Assembly: GCF_031624635.1 (NCBI RefSeq)
Contig: NZ_JAMQOQ010000001.1
Location: forward strand, 372,001 to 436,000
Direction of reading: 5' to 3'
DNA length: 64,000 bases
Origin: Halogeometricum sp. S3BR5-2
GTDB taxonomy: Archaea; Halobacteriota; Halobacteria; Halobacteriales; Haloferacaceae
Within the stretch, counting starts at the first letter, position 1; every line of letters starts with the position of its first letter. The position numbers and the translations under genes were made by a program. This document shows positions 17,958 through 27,080 of the stretch, one piece after another. The notes below the pieces were generated by a model. That model had not been told where the DNA came from. It saw only the letters and a program-made list of their open reading frames with translations, and did no database searches.

Positions 17958-18242
17958 ATGGAGTTACGCCTCGACCGCTTCGCCTCGGAGCCGAGGGGAT
18001 GGGAGGGTGCGCGGATATTCCTCGCCGGGTCGCTCGCCTTCGTCGCCCTCCACGCCTACTTCGCGGTGCGGTACGGCGAGGGCGACCCGACGATGCTCGT
18101 CTTCGCCGCCGGGAACGGCTTGGCCGCCGGCGCGGAACTGCTTCCGGAGCGACGGCAGCGGTGGGTGACCGTCCTGCGAGCGGCCGCCGTCGGCGTCTTC
18201 GCGCTCATTCTCGCCGGTGCGCTCGCCCGCCTTCTCACGTAG
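17958..18242 (+). CDS. Small membrane protein
   Basis: The 94-residue product starts MELRLDRFASEPRGWEG and has three hydrophobic segments (about 20-38, 45-62 and 70-92), interrupted by the polar PERRQRW. It is a predicted inner-membrane protein with no enzymatic motif. It has its own TATA box; the next gene begins 70 bases downstream. The family is not recognised. Confidence 0.6.
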   Translation: MELRLDRFASEPRGWEGARIFLAGSLAFVALHAYFAVRYGEGDPTMLVFAAGNGLAAGAELLPERRQRWVTVLRAAAVGVFALILAGALARLLT

Positions 18243-18312
18243 ACGGCGACGCCGAGAACCCCGGCACCCGGCTCGAACGAACAGTTATCGCCGGTCGCTG
18301 CCTAGTCCGCCC

Positions 18313-19116
18313 ATGGTCGATGCCACAGTCAGACTGGTGGACCGAGGCCGCGTCTTCGCCGACGAGGGCTACGTCGTCGACGGCGCGGCGATGGGAACCG
18401 CGTCGAACCCGAACCCCGACCACGAACGCGTCGAGTTCGTCGTCTGGAACGCCGTCGTCGACCACCCGGAGGGGACGTTCCTCTGGGACACCGGCTCGCA
18501 CCCCGAGGCGGGCGACGGCTACTGGCCCGACCCCCTCTATCAGGCGTTCGAGCACGTCGACGCGGCCGAACACGACCTCGAATCCGACCTCGACGCCGTC
18601 GGCTACGACCTCTCCGACATCGACGGTGTCGTGATGAGCCACCTCCACCTCGACCACGCCGGCGGCCTCCGCCACTTCGAGGGGACGGACGTGCCCGTCT
18701 ACGTCCACGAGGAGGAGTTGAAGTTCGCCTACTACTCCGCGAAGACGACGGAGGGCTCAATCGCCTATCTGGCCTCGGACTTCGACCGCGACCTGAACTG
18801 GGAGGTGATCCACCGCCACCGCCACACCCTCGCGGAGGACGTCGAGTTGTATCACCTACCCGGACACACGCCGGGCGTGCTGGGGGCGCGAATCGACCTG
18901 CCCAACGAGACGGTCCTCGTCGCCGGCGACGAGTGCTACGTCGACGCCAACTACACCGAGGAGGTGCCGCTCGGACCGGGGCTGCTCTGGTCGGAGCGCG
19001 ACTGGTTCGAGAGCCTCGAAACCGTGAAAGAACTGGAGCGGCGGACGGGCGGGGACGTGCTGTACGGCCACGACCTCGAACGCTTCGAGTCGTTCGGCGA
19101 CGGTTGGAACGTCTGA
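18313..19116 (+). CDS. Metallo-beta-lactamase hydrolase, N-acyl homoserine lactonase type
   Basis: The 267-residue MBL-fold enzyme has the dinuclear zinc motif HxHxDH at H110-H112-D114-H115 (MSHLHLDHAGG), then H185 (LPGHTPG), the bridging aspartate D206 (VAGDECY) and H253 (YGHDLER), a complete metal site. Arrangement, length and the FEGTDVPVYVHEEEL insert match AiiA-like lactonases, which open acyl-homoserine lactone rings. Haloarchaeal homologues have not, to my knowledge, a confirmed substrate, so other lactones or esters are possible. The ATG at 18313 gives the normal family N-terminus. Confidence 0.82.
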   Translation: MVDATVRLVDRGRVFADEGYVVDGAAMGTASNPNPDHERVEFVVWNAVVDHPEGTFLWDTGSHPEAGDGYWPDPLYQAFEHVDAAEHDLESDLDAVGYDLSDIDGVVMSHLHLDHAGGLRHFEGTDVPVYVHEEELKFAYYSAKTTEGSIAYLASDFDRDLNWEVIHRHRHTLAEDVELYHLPGHTPGVLGARIDLPNETVLVAGDECYVDANYTEEVPLGPGLLWSERDWFESLETVKELERRTGGDVLYGHDLERFESFGDGWNV

Positions 19117-19319
19117 ACGGGCGCCGGCGGGCGTGTTCGATGGCGCGTTCGAGGGCGGGTCGACCGCCTACCGCCCGGTTCGGCGGCGTCTACGGACCGG
19201 ATTCGCCCGCCGGACGGATTCCGGTTTCTCGGCCGCCTCGCGGTCGACGCGGGGCGCCCTAACGGATTAGGTCCACTGTCTATGGACGTGACAGCAGTAC
19301 CAGTAAGTGGCGAACCACA

Positions 19320-19520
19320 ATGTCGAAGAGTGAACCGGGACTCACCGAGTTGACGGAGTATTGTGACGACTGTGGGCGACGGACGCCTCACAACGTCTCT
19401 ATCGAACTGAAGACAGAGAGCTCGAAGCAGACGAACCAGGAGTTCTCGCGCGAACCGTACCGCGTCACCGAGTGCGCGTCGTGCGGCGACGAGAGCTTCC
19501 AGCGGATGAACGACGCGTGA
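19320..19520 (+). CDS. Zinc-ribbon microprotein, DUF7835-like
   Basis: The 66-residue protein has two CxxC knuckles, C15/C18 (YCDDCGRRTPHNV) and C52/C55 (CASCGDESF), separated by about 33 residues with a predicted beta hairpin, so it should bind one zinc ion. It resembles the haloarchaeal beta-ribbon family I remember as DUF7835. Such microproteins often regulate or pair with larger partners. No TATA box is obvious; a short inverted repeat (GTCCA...TGGAC, 19271-19287) lies upstream. The partner is unknown. Confidence 0.7.
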   Translation: MSKSEPGLTELTEYCDDCGRRTPHNVSIELKTESSKQTNQEFSREPYRVTECASCGDESFQRMNDA

Positions 19521-19630
19521 ACGACGACGCGTCCGTCTCGTCCGGCGACCGCTCGCCCCCGAACCCGCTAGGCAGACGGGTGACCCCGCGGGGCGAATCC
19601 GACCGTTCGGCAGAGTGAATCAGGAAATCC

Positions 19631-20038
19631 ATGACCGTAACTTCCGCTGACGTGCCCTCGGAGCGACCCACCGTCCTCATCGCGGACGACGAGGCCGCCC
19701 TCACCGACAGCATGGCCGTATGGCTGTCCGACCACTACCGAGTGCGGACGGCGTACACCGGCCACGAGGCGCTCAGAGAGTTCGACCCGACCGTCGACGT
19801 GGTCCTCTTGGACCGGCACATGCCCGGTCTCTCGGGAGAGCGGGTCATGGAGGAACTGAACGAGACGGACGTGGAACCGCGCGTCGCACTGCTGACCGCG
19901 ACGAGCGCGGACGACTTCGGGCCGGAACTGGAGGAACTCGGTTTCGACGACCTCCTCACGAAGCCCATCTCCCGGGACGAGCTTCTCGAAGCCGTCTCGG
20001 CGCTGGCGTCGTCGGCCTCCGAACCCGCGCGACGCTGA
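19631..20038 (+). CDS. Single-domain response regulator (HalX-like receiver)
   Basis: The 135-residue CheY-like receiver has the acidic pair D19-D20, phosphoacceptor D61 (VVLLDRHMPG), a T/S at LLTATSAD and the conserved lysine in LLTKPISR. It resembles the receiver of haloarchaeal HalX regulators (DRHMPGLSGERV) but ends right after the receiver, so no output domain is present. It would act as a phosphate carrier or allosteric partner. It is convergent with the receiver-HTH regulator and histidine kinase at 20.2-24.5 kb, whose own receiver is closely similar. Confidence 0.88.
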   Translation: MTVTSADVPSERPTVLIADDEAALTDSMAVWLSDHYRVRTAYTGHEALREFDPTVDVVLLDRHMPGLSGERVMEELNETDVEPRVALLTATSADDFGPELEELGFDDLLTKPISRDELLEAVSALASSASEPARR

Positions 20039-20207
20039 CGCGACGACTGCGAATCTCGACTCTCCCCGACGGTGCCCCCGCCGTCGAACCCGACGCTACC
20101 GCGAACGTGTGGTGGCCCTGATTCTCCCCGCTCTCGCGCCGACGAGCGACGCCTCTCGACGGGAAAGGTCCGAGTGAGGTGAGGTTACTGTTAGTAACTG
20201 TCAGTCG

Positions 20208-22004
20208 TCAGTTGTTCGTCACGCGGCGCTTCTCGGTCGCCGTCGACTCCGCCGTCTCCTCGAAGAACGTCTCCATCAGTTTCCGCTCGCCCGAGCGGAG
20301 GTGCTCGTGGAACGTCGGCGCGGAGATGCCGAGCGACTCGGCCACCTCCTCGGCCGTGCTCCCGCGCGGCCAGTCGAAGTAGCCCGAGACGAACGCCGTC
20401 TCCAGCACGTCGTGCTGTCTGCTCGTGAGTTTGTCCTCCAGTTCGCGCTTGAACGTCTCCGTCGACTGGACCGACTGCTCGACCTCGCGCTTGGCGACGA
20501 CTTCGATGGCGGGGAACGCGGAGCGCACCGTGTCGCTCAGGACGCGCAGGTCCGCGTCGGGCGAGACGGTGACCGCGAGCGACCCGGCGCCGTTCGTCGC
20601 GGTGAGCGTGTTGACGCTGGCCCCGAACTCGATCAGCGGACCCAGCACCGTCGACCCGGTGATGCGCACCTCGAACATGGACTCCTCGGGACCGTCCGTG
20701 ATGGTCCGAGCGTTCTCGACGGACTCGTGCGTGGTGAGATACTCCAGTATCGCCTCGGTGTCGGCGCCCTCGGTGCTCAGATAACAGGAGACGCCGCCGT
20801 CCGCGGCGGGCGAGAACCCCTGGAGCGTGACGCGGCAGTCCGCGACCGCCGAGAGGTCGACGAACAGGTCGTCTCTGTCCTCGTGTGAGAACTCCAGTTC
20901 GACCGCGGTGTCGCTGTAGAGGAGACGCTTGGATTCGGCGGCGTTGATGCCGTGACCGATGGTCGCGCCGAGTTCCTCGAACACCGTCCGGTCGTCGTCG
21001 CCGAGCGACGCCCCCCGGTCGGTGTAGACGACGAGGGCGCCGTAGGCGGTGTCGCGGTACGCGATGGGGACGACGACGGCCGAGAGGCTCTCGCGGTCGA
21101 GGTCCGGCGGGGCCGCCCCGTTCGACTCGAACACCGCCGCGAAGTGGTCGGCGCTCACGTCGTCGACCAACTGGACCCGCCGCTCCTGCAGGGCCGCGCG
21201 GACGACGGGCGTGACCGCCTCCGCCGTGCCGTTGAGCCGCGGCGGCGCGACGCCCGAGGAGGTCCGGCAGGTGACCGCGTTCACGGCGTCGCTGTAGCGG
21301 GCGACCCACGCGGCGGCGTAGGCGTCGAACGACGCCAGCGACTCGCAGACGGTCTCCTCTATCTCCTCGCGGGTCGTCGCGTCGACGAGCGCCCGGTCGA
21401 CCTCTCTCAGTAAGTCGTTGATGTGGTGCAGTCGGTCGAGTTGCCGCTGTCGCTTCTCGATTTCGTCGGCCTGACCCTTCCGGACCGCCTCGACCTGTTC
21501 GCGGAGTTCGCTCAGGACCTCCGGGTCGCGCAGGTCGTCGAGGTCGCGCGTCTCGAGGGCTTCCTCCGTCGATTCGAGCGCGAAGAACTCCCGCACCTCC
21601 TCGTCGAAGTCCGAGCGCACGACGAGTTCGTCGACGGCCTCGCGGACGTCCGTCTTCGTCACCGGCTTCACGAGGTAGTCGTCGAACGGCATGTCGACGA
21701 TGTCGGTGTCGGGTTCGACCGCGGTCATCATCGCCACGTGGCAGTCGAGGCCGCGGTCGCGGAGGGCTTCGAGCACGTCGTCGCCCGAGAGGTTGGGCAT
21801 CCGACGGTCCAGGAGGACCACGTCGACCGTCTCGTCGACTTGGTCCAGGGCGTCCTCGCCGCCGTACGCGACTCGGACGTCGTAGTCGTCCCGGAGCCAG
21901 TATTCGCAGGTGTCCGCCAGGTCCTCGTCGTCGTCGACGACCAGGACGACGGGCGTCGCTGAGCGACCGTCCTTCTCCTCACCCAGCGAGCGTTCGGTGG
22001 ACAT
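20208..22004 (-). CDS. Response regulator with HalX, GAF, Bat and HTH_10 domains
   Basis: The 598-residue hybrid regulator has a receiver (about 17-122; acidic pair D24-D25, phosphoacceptor D66 in LLDRRMPN, K113), a HalX-like coiled linker (about 130-205), a GAF domain (about 210-355), a Bat (bacterio-opsin-activator) domain (about 365-525) and a C-terminal HTH_10 (about 535-592, LTSRQHDVLETAF to SAPTFHEHLRSGE). It should be a DNA-binding transcription factor driven by a kinase, probably the adjacent one. The ATG at 22004 lies about 30 bases after an ATATATAT box. Confidence 0.9.
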   Translation of the reverse strand: MSTERSLGEEKDGRSATPVVLVVDDDEDLADTCEYWLRDDYDVRVAYGGEDALDQVDETVDVVLLDRRMPNLSGDDVLEALRDRGLDCHVAMMTAVEPDTDIVDMPFDDYLVKPVTKTDVREAVDELVVRSDFDEEVREFFALESTEEALETRDLDDLRDPEVLSELREQVEAVRKGQADEIEKRQRQLDRLHHINDLLREVDRALVDATTREEIEETVCESLASFDAYAAAWVARYSDAVNAVTCRTSSGVAPPRLNGTAEAVTPVVRAALQERRVQLVDDVSADHFAAVFESNGAAPPDLDRESLSAVVVPIAYRDTAYGALVVYTDRGASLGDDDRTVFEELGATIGHGINAAESKRLLYSDTAVELEFSHEDRDDLFVDLSAVADCRVTLQGFSPAADGGVSCYLSTEGADTEAILEYLTTHESVENARTITDGPEESMFEVRITGSTVLGPLIEFGASVNTLTATNGAGSLAVTVSPDADLRVLSDTVRSAFPAIEVVAKREVEQSVQSTETFKRELEDKLTSRQHDVLETAFVSGYFDWPRGSTAEEVAESLGISAPTFHEHLRSGERKLMETFFEETAESTATEKRRVTNN

Positions 22005-22033
22005 GCTGATAACTTTTCGAACTGCCCCCACAG

Positions 22034-22041
22034 ATATATAT
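22034..22041 (-). promoter_or_regulatory. TATA box of the HalX-Bat-HTH regulator
   Basis: ATATATAT, read on the minus strand, 30-37 bases upstream of the ATG at 22004; it is the strongest AT block in this intergenic region. Confidence 0.65.
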
Positions 22042-22111
22042 CTGGCCCCTTGGCGGTCGAATTTATCCGCCGTGGAACACTAACGAACGTAAAGAACGCG
22101 CCGGATTCGGT

Positions 22112-24460
22112 TCACACCGTCTGGAGCACGATGGTGAAGACGGCGCCCGTGGGGTCGTTGTCGCTCACGTCGATAGTGCCGCCGTAACTGTCGACGAGTT
22201 CCTTCACGAGGTAGAGGCCGAACCCGCTGCCGGGCGTCGAGAGCCCCTCGACGCCCTTCTCGACGATGTGGCGTTTCTCCTTGTCGGGGACGCCCGGGCC
22301 GTTGTCCTCGATTCGGACGGCGACCATGCCGTCGCTGCACTCCTCGACGTCGACGGCGACCCGCGGGACGGCCTTGTCGTTGTGCTGGACGGCGTTCGTG
22401 AGGAGGTTCTCGAACACCTGCGGCAGCAGGTCGTCGGCGAGGACGTCCACGTCCGGGATGGGTCGCTCCGTCGAGACGACGACGTGTTCGTTGTCGTCGT
22501 CGATGCGTTCGAGTTCGCGCACGAGCGTCTTCCCGAGCGGTTTCGGTTCCAGTTCGTGCGCCTCGCTGTGGACGATGGCCTTCGTGAACGAGCGCATCGT
22601 CTCCACGAGGTCGACCATCTCCTCGATGCGACCGCGCACCGTCGAGAGGTGCGTCCGGCCCGGTTCGTCGACGAAGTCCTCCAGAATCTCCGCCCGCGCG
22701 CTGACGACGTTGAGGCCGTTGAGGAGGTTGTGCCGGAGGATGCGGTTCATGAACTCCAGTCGCTCGCGCTCCTGTCTGAGTTCGCGTTCGCGCTGCTTAC
22801 GTTCCGTGATGTCGCGGCCCTCGGGGACCAGGAGGACGACTTCGCCCATCTCGTCGGTGACGGGCGTGATGGAGAAGTCGAGGACGAGTTCCTCGCCCGT
22901 CCGCGGGTCCGCCCCGGTTGCCTCGTAGCGGACGAACTCGCCGGCGGCGGCCCACCTGATGGCGTCTCTCAGGCCGGCGATGGTGTCCTCGCTCGCGTCC
23001 CACCACGGCGCCTCCCAGAACCGCTTGCCGATGAGTTCCTCGCGGTCGGTGCCCGCGAACTCCGTGGCGGCGTCGTTCACCTTCACCACCGTCCCGTCGG
23101 GGTCCATCAGCCCCATGAACTGGAAGGTGCGGTTGAACACGGCGTCGAGGCGGCGTTCGCGGCGCTTCCGGTCGGTCATGTCGCGGACGACCTTCACGAA
23201 CCCTCGGCAGGCGCCGCCGTCGCCGGTCAGGGCGGTGATCGACACCAGCGCCCAGAAGCGCGTGCCGTCCTTGCGAACGCGCCACCCTTCGGTCTTCACC
23301 TGTCCCTCCGTGCGCGCCCGTTCGAGCAGTTCCGAAGGGTAGCCGTCCTCGGTGTCCTCGGGGTAGAATATCGAGAAATGCTTGCCGAGCACCTCCGACT
23401 CCTCGTACCCCTTTATCTCCTCGGCGCCGCGGTTCCAACTGGCGACGTGGCCGTCGGGGTCGAGTCGGAAGATGGAGTACTCCTCAACGTCCTTCACGAA
23501 CGTGCTGAACTCCTCTCGGCGGCGCTTCAGTTCGCGCTCCTCCCGTCTGCGCTCGACGGTGTCGATGGCGTGGGCGACGGCGTCGCCGAGTTGCTGAAGC
23601 GGGTCCTTCGGCCCGTCCTCGCCGCCGAACGCGCCCTCCCGTTCGGAGTAGAGGACGAGGACGCCGTAGTTCGATCCGCGATACTCCAGCGGAACGCAGA
23701 CGCAGGACTCGAACCCGCGTTCGAGGGCCGCCTCGCGCCACGGGCCCCACGCGTCGTCCGACTCGATGTTCGCCGTTATCTGCACCTCGTTCCGCCTGAT
23801 CGCCCGGCCGACCGGTCCCCGTCCGGTCGCCTCCTCGGCGTCGATAGAGAACGACGACTCCGAGAGGTAGCCGTGCTCGGCGCCGGCCCACGCCGAGGGA
23901 ACGACGGTATCGCCGTCGATGCGACCGATCCACGCGAACGTCAGCGGCGTCGTCTCGACCAGCCGACTGCACACCAACTGCTCGACGTGCGCCCGCGAGA
24001 TGGCGTCCTCGCTGGCGCCGCTCACCTCGGTGATGACCTGCGTGAACGTCTCCAGGATGTCGAGGCGGTCCCGCTGGCGTTCCAGGCGCTCCTCGCGGCG
24101 CCGCCGGTCCGTCACGTCGTTGAAGTAGACGGTGACGCTCCCGTCGGCGGGGTAGACGTCCGCCTCGAACCACTTCTGTAGGGGGGCGTAGTAGTCGGTG
24201 AACGTCGTCGGTTTCCCCTCGGCGAACGCGCGTTCGCACTCCCCGAGGAACGGCGCCGCCTCCGCGTCCGGGAAGGCGTCCGCGACCGCCGCGCCGACCA
24301 ACTCGTCCCGCCCGCGGTCCAACAGCGCCGCCGCCTTCTCGTTCAGATAGGTGAATCGGTAGTCGGCGTCGACGGTGAACACCGCGTCCGAGACGCGTTC
24401 GAGGTGCTCGCGCACGTCCGTCTCGAACTCGCCCGCCGACCGTCTCGTAGAGTCCTCCAT
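22112..24460 (-). CDS. PAS/GAF sensor histidine kinase
   Basis: The 782-residue kinase has no membrane helix, so it senses in the cytoplasm. Order: PAS (about 20-118), GAF (about 135-300), PAS (about 320-430), PAS (about 440-555), DHp with phosphorylatable H577 (RILRHNLLNGL), and HATPase with N-box 682-694 (VFENLLTNAVQHN), G1 719-725 (DNGPGVP) and G2 744-752 (GSGFGLYLV). The start is the ATG at 24460; a CATATA element at 24529-24534 would give a leader of about 45 bases. It lies upstream of the HalX-Bat-HTH regulator on the same strand, a probable cognate pair with separate promoters. Confidence 0.92.
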   Translation of the reverse strand: MEDSTRRSAGEFETDVREHLERVSDAVFTVDADYRFTYLNEKAAALLDRGRDELVGAAVADAFPDAEAAPFLGECERAFAEGKPTTFTDYYAPLQKWFEADVYPADGSVTVYFNDVTDRRRREERLERQRDRLDILETFTQVITEVSGASEDAISRAHVEQLVCSRLVETTPLTFAWIGRIDGDTVVPSAWAGAEHGYLSESSFSIDAEEATGRGPVGRAIRRNEVQITANIESDDAWGPWREAALERGFESCVCVPLEYRGSNYGVLVLYSEREGAFGGEDGPKDPLQQLGDAVAHAIDTVERRREERELKRRREEFSTFVKDVEEYSIFRLDPDGHVASWNRGAEEIKGYEESEVLGKHFSIFYPEDTEDGYPSELLERARTEGQVKTEGWRVRKDGTRFWALVSITALTGDGGACRGFVKVVRDMTDRKRRERRLDAVFNRTFQFMGLMDPDGTVVKVNDAATEFAGTDREELIGKRFWEAPWWDASEDTIAGLRDAIRWAAAGEFVRYEATGADPRTGEELVLDFSITPVTDEMGEVVLLVPEGRDITERKQRERELRQERERLEFMNRILRHNLLNGLNVVSARAEILEDFVDEPGRTHLSTVRGRIEEMVDLVETMRSFTKAIVHSEAHELEPKPLGKTLVRELERIDDDNEHVVVSTERPIPDVDVLADDLLPQVFENLLTNAVQHNDKAVPRVAVDVEECSDGMVAVRIEDNGPGVPDKEKRHIVEKGVEGLSTPGSGFGLYLVKELVDSYGGTIDVSDNDPTGAVFTIVLQTV

Positions 24461-24690
24461 GGTTGTCGCCGCGCCCCGCGGACCGCGCGCCGGGGCGCCG
24501 TTGCTTGTATGGTGTCCTCGGCCGAAACATATACCCCTTTCCCAATCCCACGGCGCCGCCCTAACCACGTAGGACGGCGAGTTAGGAGCGCTCTCGGATT
24601 ATCAAAGAAAGAGAATGTCAAAGCGAATCTTAACGTTCGACGAGTCAACCGCCCCGCACTCCGTTCCGGTCCCCGACCAGGTGGTTCCCG

Positions 24691-24852
24691 ATGCCTAAGT
24701 GCCGAAACTGCGAGTCGTTCGTGACGAGAGACTACGTCCGGGTGTTCGCCCCCGACGGCACCGACGACCCGCGCGTCTGCCCCCACTGCGAGGACAAACT
24801 GCGCGACGGCGGCGACGTCCGCGAGGCGCGGACGAGGCGTCTCTCCTCCTGA
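24691..24852 (+). CDS. Zinc-ribbon microprotein, DUF7563-like
   Basis: The 53-residue protein starts MPKCRNCESFVTRDYVRVF and carries two CxxC pairs, C4/C7 and C30/C33 (VCPHCEDKLRDG), a one-zinc ribbon. It matches a common haloarchaeal family I remember as DUF7563. The start codon lies directly before the first cysteine motif. It is divergent from the histidine kinase gene, with a 230-base promoter region between them. Confidence 0.72.
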   Translation: MPKCRNCESFVTRDYVRVFAPDGTDDPRVCPHCEDKLRDGGDVREARTRRLSS

Positions 24853-24964
24853 GGCGGGCGGCGGACGGCGGGCGGACCGCGCCTCCGCACGCCGCGCCCG
24901 CCGCCGTTCTCTTCCCCGCACACGGGCGGGAAACTTACCCGCTCCGAGCCCCTAGGTCGCTCGG

Positions 24965-25225
24965 ATGAAGAAGAACGAACTGGTCCATCTGCACGCCCTC
25001 CTAACGTGCGTGGCCGAGGACTTCGTCGACCGCGGCCTCGTCGACGCCGAGGCGTTCGCGTCGTACCGCGCGCTCGGTATCTCCGCCCGGTCGCTCCGCG
25101 CCTCGCGCGAGGACCACCAGACGGCCGTCCGCCTCCTCGCCGAGGCGCTCTCGGCGGCGGCCGCCGAGGACGCCGAGGACCCCGACCGCGGGGCCGCGGG
25201 CGATACGCATCTCTCGCCGCGATAA
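24965..25225 (+). CDS. UPF0058 family protein
   Basis: The 86-residue helical protein begins MKKNELVHLHALLTCVAEDF, the characteristic UPF0058 opening, followed by the pattern Y-R-A-L-G-I-S-ARSLRASREDHQTAVRLLAEAL. The family is restricted to haloarchaea and close relatives; its function is unknown. The last 20 residues are a disordered acidic tail. A single-gene unit upstream of the MutS2-like gene. Confidence 0.82.
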   Translation: MKKNELVHLHALLTCVAEDFVDRGLVDAEAFASYRALGISARSLRASREDHQTAVRLLAEALSAAAAEDAEDPDRGAAGDTHLSPR

Positions 25226-25339
25226 CCGCCGCTCCGACCCGGAGCGGTATCGTCGCAGTCGAGGCCGGCCGCCGGGCCGCCTCCGAACCCGACGACGGAG
25301 ACGAGGAACCTACAAGACCGGCCGCGCCCAGTTCCCGGT

Positions 25340-27079
25340 ATGCGATTGCAGGATTACTGGGGGGTCGGCCCGAAGACGAGCGAACGGCTCCGCGAGTCGC
25401 TCGGCGTCGAACGGGCCGTCGAGGCCATCGAGGGCGCCGACATCAGGACGCTCGCCGAGGCGGGACTGCCCCGCGGGCGGGCCGTCCGCATCCTCCGGCG
25501 CGCGAACGGCGCCGCGGGGATGGACGCCCTCGGGACGCGGGACGTCCACGAGGTGTACGACGAACTGCTGACGCTCGCCGGCGAGTACGCCGTCACCGAC
25601 CACGCGGCCGACCGCATCCGCGTGCTGACACCGTTAGAGCGCGTCGAGGACCGCGAAGACCGATTGGACGACGTGCTCGACGCCCGCGAGGCGTGGGAGT
25701 CGCTCGGCGGGGACGCCCGCGAGGCCGTGCTCGACGCCTTCGCGCGCTACGACGAGGCGGGCGGGTCCGACCGGGCGGCCGTCGAGGCGGCGCTCTCGCT
25801 CCGCGAGGCGGGATTGAGAGGGGCCACGTTCGCCGCCCTCGACGGCATCGACGACGACGCCCTCCGCGAGGCCGCGGGCGCCCTCGGCTACGTCGAGGAC
25901 GACGGCTCCGTCGCCGCGGGCGCCGACGAGGAACTCGACCGCCTGCGCGAGCGCCTCGACTCGGTCAGAGAGATGGAGAGCGGCGCTCTCGACGCCCTCG
26001 AATCCGTGCGTTCGCGCGGCGTCCGCAGCCTCGATGAGTTTCGCTCGGCGTTCGTCGAGTACGTTACCGAGGAGACGGACCTCCGGCGCGGGCGCGTCGA
26101 GTCCGCGACGACCGACGACGCCTACGACGAGGCCGACTTCGCCTCCGCGACGCTCAGGAACCTCGTCGCGGAACTGGAGGCCGACGCCGAGGCGAGAGAG
26201 GAGTCCGTCGCCGCGGACCTCCGCGCGGACGTGGAGGCCGCCCGCGCGGACGTCGACGCCGCCGTCGCCGCCGTCTCCGACATCGCCTTCGAACTCTCCT
26301 TGGGTCGGTTCGCCGCCGAACACGACTTGGTCCGGCCGAGACTCGTCGACGACGGACTGGCCGTCCGGGGGGCGCGCAACCTGACGCTTCCGGGCGACGT
26401 CGACCCCGTCTCCTACGCCGTCGGCACCCACGGACTGACGGGTGACCCCGACTCGACGCCGCCGTCGGGCGACCGGGTGGCCGTGCTGACCGGCGCGAAC
26501 TCCGGCGGGAAGACGACGCTCCTGGAGACGCTCTGTCAGGTGGCGCTGCTCGCGTCGATGGGGCTGCCGGTGCCGGCCGAGGAGGCCGAAGTCGGCGCGT
26601 TCGACACCGTCGTCTTCCACCGCCGACACGCCAGTTTCAACGCGGGCGTGCTCGAATCGACGCTGAAGTCCATCGTCCCGCCGCTCTCCTCGGGCGGGCG
26701 GACCCTCATGTTGGTCGACGAGTTCGAGGCCATCACGGAACCCGGGCGAGCGGCGGACTTACTGGAGGGATTGGTGTCGCTCACGGTCCGGCAGGACGCG
26801 CTGGGAGTGTACGTGACGCACCTCGCCGACGAACTGAGCCCGCTTCCCGAGCAGGCGCGCATCGACGGCATCTTCGCGGAGGGGCTGACCGAGGAGTTGG
26901 CGCTCGAAGTGGACTACCAGCCGCGGTTCGGCACCGTCGGCAAGTCGACGCCGGAGTTCATCGTCTCGCGACTCGTCGCCAACGCCCGCGACCGGGCGGA
27001 GCGACAGGGGTTCGAGGCGCTGGCGGCCGCCGTCGGCGAGGAGGCGGTCCAGCGGACGCTCTCGGACGCGGTTCAGTGA
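25340..27079 (+). CDS. MutS2-like ATPase with N-terminal helix-hairpin-helix
   Basis: The 579-residue protein has an N-terminal HhH DNA-binding motif (about 1-55, WGVGPKTSERLRESLGV), a long helical lever/clamp region with coiled-coil character (about 80-345) and a C-terminal ABC-type ATPase of the MutS family with Walker A GANSGGKTT (about 384-392) and Walker B LMLVDEFEAI (about 456-465). It lacks the mismatch-recognition Phe-X-Glu domain and the C-terminal Smr nuclease of bacterial MutS2, so it is not a standard mismatch-repair MutS. A role in recombination control or branched DNA processing is inference. Confidence 0.85.
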   Translation: MRLQDYWGVGPKTSERLRESLGVERAVEAIEGADIRTLAEAGLPRGRAVRILRRANGAAGMDALGTRDVHEVYDELLTLAGEYAVTDHAADRIRVLTPLERVEDREDRLDDVLDAREAWESLGGDAREAVLDAFARYDEAGGSDRAAVEAALSLREAGLRGATFAALDGIDDDALREAAGALGYVEDDGSVAAGADEELDRLRERLDSVREMESGALDALESVRSRGVRSLDEFRSAFVEYVTEETDLRRGRVESATTDDAYDEADFASATLRNLVAELEADAEAREESVAADLRADVEAARADVDAAVAAVSDIAFELSLGRFAAEHDLVRPRLVDDGLAVRGARNLTLPGDVDPVSYAVGTHGLTGDPDSTPPSGDRVAVLTGANSGGKTTLLETLCQVALLASMGLPVPAEEAEVGAFDTVVFHRRHASFNAGVLESTLKSIVPPLSSGGRTLMLVDEFEAITEPGRAADLLEGLVSLTVRQDALGVYVTHLADELSPLPEQARIDGIFAEGLTEELALEVDYQPRFGTVGKSTPEFIVSRLVANARDRAERQGFEALAAAVGEEAVQRTLSDAVQ

Positions 27080-27080
27080 C

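Noticed and set aside
24732-24923. Minus-strand open frame overlapping the zinc microprotein
   Set aside because: Arginine/proline-rich shadow with no start context; the plus-strand frame has two clear CxxC pairs.
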